This document shows positions 6,223-7,044 of a stretch of 7,044 nucleotides of DNA, in pieces. The stretch lies in the NCBI GenBank assembly GCA_029460375.1, contig JARPAQ010000187.1, forward strand, positions 1 to 7,044, given 5' to 3'. The DNA comes from Nitrososphaerota archaeon (GTDB lineage Archaea > Thermoproteota > Nitrososphaeria > Nitrososphaerales > JACPRH01). Within the stretch, counting starts at the first letter, position 1. Every line of letters starts with the position of its first letter. Under the pieces are notes generated by a model. It did no database searches. It was given only the letters and a program-made list of their open reading frames with translations, and was not told where the DNA came from. A program made the position numbers and the translations under genes.

Positions 6223-6714
6223 TTATGCGAATGGGTGTTTGGCAGTATCTTTCTTCTCAAGCACTTGGCTTACGGTCGGCTGTTTTGCAAAGGCTCGTTC
6301 GATGGCTAGTTTAGTTGCCTCGTAGTTATAGTCGTAGATCTTTTTCTTGTCACTTGCATCCCATTCGATAAAGACTGAAACGATTATCAGAAGATCCTCT
6401 GCCTTCTCCGGGGGTATTCTGCCTTGCGCTACGCTGTCCATCACAGCCTTGGCTATGGCGGCTTGGGCTGGCCCGAACATAAGAAGGGCTTGTTCAGCAT
6501 TTTTGATCGTGACCTTGTTTATCATCAGAGTTGATGGTTTTGCTGGAAGATTAGGTTCCAGAACGGCCAGTAGCGGTGTATGCCCCGCCCTAGGTGTTGC
6601 TAACGACGTCATGAATGCTTCTTCTACAGGTCCACCCTTCTCTCCAATCACCAAATCTATGTGCGCAACCTCCTTGCCTTCCCCAACCAATGCTTCACCA
6701 ATAAGACTCACCAT
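6223..6714 (-). CDS. fae: Formaldehyde-activating enzyme
   Basis: 163 residues from the ATG at 6714. Fae joins formaldehyde to tetrahydromethanopterin to give methylene-H4MPT, in the cytoplasm. Nearly the whole family pattern is visible: GEALVGEG, EVAHIDLVIG with the proposed catalytic His (residue 18), GHTPLLAVLEPNL, the KPSTLMINKVTIKN stretch, LMFGPAQAAIAKAV, KAEDLLIIVSVFI, KKIYDYNYEATKLAI, ending AKHPFA. It is a stand-alone Fae without the hexulose-phosphate synthase domain fused in many archaea. The frame reaches a TTG at 6732, but the family begins with M-x(3-4)-GEAL. A TATA box at 6745-6752 puts transcription start near 6722, after that TTG, so the ATG at 6714 is preferred with a leader of about 8 bases. 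It implies H4MPT-linked C1 metabolism or formaldehyde removal. Confidence 0.95.
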   Translation of the reverse strand: MVSLIGEALVGEGKEVAHIDLVIGEKGGPVEEAFMTSLATPRAGHTPLLAVLEPNLPAKPSTLMINKVTIKNAEQALLMFGPAQAAIAKAVMDSVAQGRIPPEKAEDLLIIVSVFIEWDASDKKKIYDYNYEATKLAIERAFAKQPTVSQVLEKKDTAKHPFA

Positions 6715-6744
6715 AATCAGATCATAATCCAAAAGTCAGTGGGC

Positions 6745-6752
6745 ATATATAT
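6745..6752 (-). promoter_or_regulatory. TATA box of fae
   Basis: ATATATAT, preceded on the minus strand by GGAAGGG, a possible BRE-like purine stretch. Its centre is about 34 bases from the ATG at 6714, predicting an almost leaderless mRNA. This shows fae has its own promoter and is not simply read from the upstream gene. Confidence 0.6.
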
Positions 6753-6796
6753 CCCTTCCGTGAGCACTAGGTTATCACGCCATTATTATAATCAAT

Positions 6797-6836
6797 AACA
6801 TTTGAATCTGTTTCTAGCACCGAAAATGTAGTGGGC
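6797..6836 (+). repeat. Degenerate intergenic repeat, copy B
   Basis: Aligns without gaps to copy A (33 of 40). AAAATGTAG and GGCCCAT (running to 6840) also link it to copy C. It lies between the DUF6899-like stop and the fae promoter, so it would be in any read-through transcript. Confidence 0.7.
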
Positions 6837-6847
6837 CCATATGTAAT

Positions 6848-7044
6848 TTATACGTCGCCTTTTTCCTTTATCTTTTTGTCTTCGTAAGGTGAGACTATTC
6901 GTCTATAGTACTCTTGCTTAACTGACTCCAATACCCCGATAGCCCGATTATAGCTGTAGTAACCTGGCTCGTAAAGGCCCCTCAGAATCCTTGTGATAAC
7001 GTAGTTGAGTTCTCCATCAACATTCTCTTCTGGAACTTTTCTCA
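6848..7044 (-). CDS. Small conserved protein resembling DUF6899, C-terminal part (5' end beyond window)
   Basis: The frame is open from the right edge to TAA at 6850-6848, giving the last 64 residues. It contains GELNYVITRIL, then YYSYNRAIGVLESVKQEYYRR, and ends YEDKKIKEKGDV. From memory this pattern (GELNYVITR, GVLE..K.E.YRR, YEDKKI..NGDV) matches the short archaeal and bacterial proteins called DUF6899, about 90-110 residues with no known role. It is mostly helical, with no membrane segment or catalytic motif. It is on the same strand as fae, 133 bases upstream of the fae ATG, but fae has its own TATA box. Confidence 0.75.
   Translation of the reverse strand, partial: RKVPEENVDGELNYVITRILRGLYEPGYYSYNRAIGVLESVKQEYYRRIVSPYEDKKIKEKGDV

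Noticed and set aside
6347..6727. 126-residue plus-strand frame opposite fae
   Set aside because: It is a shadow of the strongly conserved fae gene.
6715..6732. TTG start at 6732 for fae
   Set aside because: The TATA box at 6745-6752 predicts transcription starting downstream of it, and Fae proteins normally begin a few residues before GEAL.

Overview
The window looks like chromosomal DNA from an archaeon, probably an uncultivated member of the TACK group (Bathyarchaeia-like). That placement is inference. It rests on a stand-alone formaldehyde-activating enzyme (tetrahydromethanopterin C1 chemistry), a two-domain flavodiiron protein of the F420H2-oxidase type, surface proteins ending in a PEF-like membrane tail with a lysine cluster, a TATA-type promoter giving an almost leaderless transcript, and TTG/ATG start choices. 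No phage, IS element, CRISPR array, rRNA or intact tRNA gene was seen.

Layout. Positions 3-1644 (+) hold a two-gene unit for exported proteins: the 3' part of a NosD-like parallel beta-helix protein, then a CBM9-like/DOMON-like secreted protein. Their stop and start codons are one base apart, and both end in nearly the same 31-residue tail. Positions 1645-1978 carry no gene but hold a 9-bp hairpin and one copy of a degenerate intergenic repeat. Positions 1979-2321 (-) hold a winged-helix regulator that no open-frame search would report, because it is broken by a stop codon, a frameshift and a lost start. Positions 2404-4266 (-) encode a 620-aa DEAH-type RNA helicase with all the family motifs and an HA2-like region. 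A divergent intergenic region (4267-4575) with another repeat copy leads to the flavodiiron protein (4576-5787, +) and a doubtful small ORF. A third gene-free stretch (5972-6222) holds a repeat copy. On the minus strand follow formaldehyde-activating enzyme (6223-6714) and, at the right edge, the C-terminal part of a small conserved protein resembling DUF6899 (6848-7044), with a fourth repeat copy between them.

How they fit. The first two genes are probably co-transcribed and act together at the cell surface. Fae and the flavodiiron protein fit an anaerobe with H4MPT-dependent C1 metabolism that must detoxify formaldehyde and oxygen, but they lie on opposite strands and are not an operon. The helicase stands alone beside a dead regulator. 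I did not find a convincing new multi-gene system. The most notable non-genic signal is the family of four degenerate intergenic repeats, all in one orientation, whose ends resemble tRNA 3' ends.
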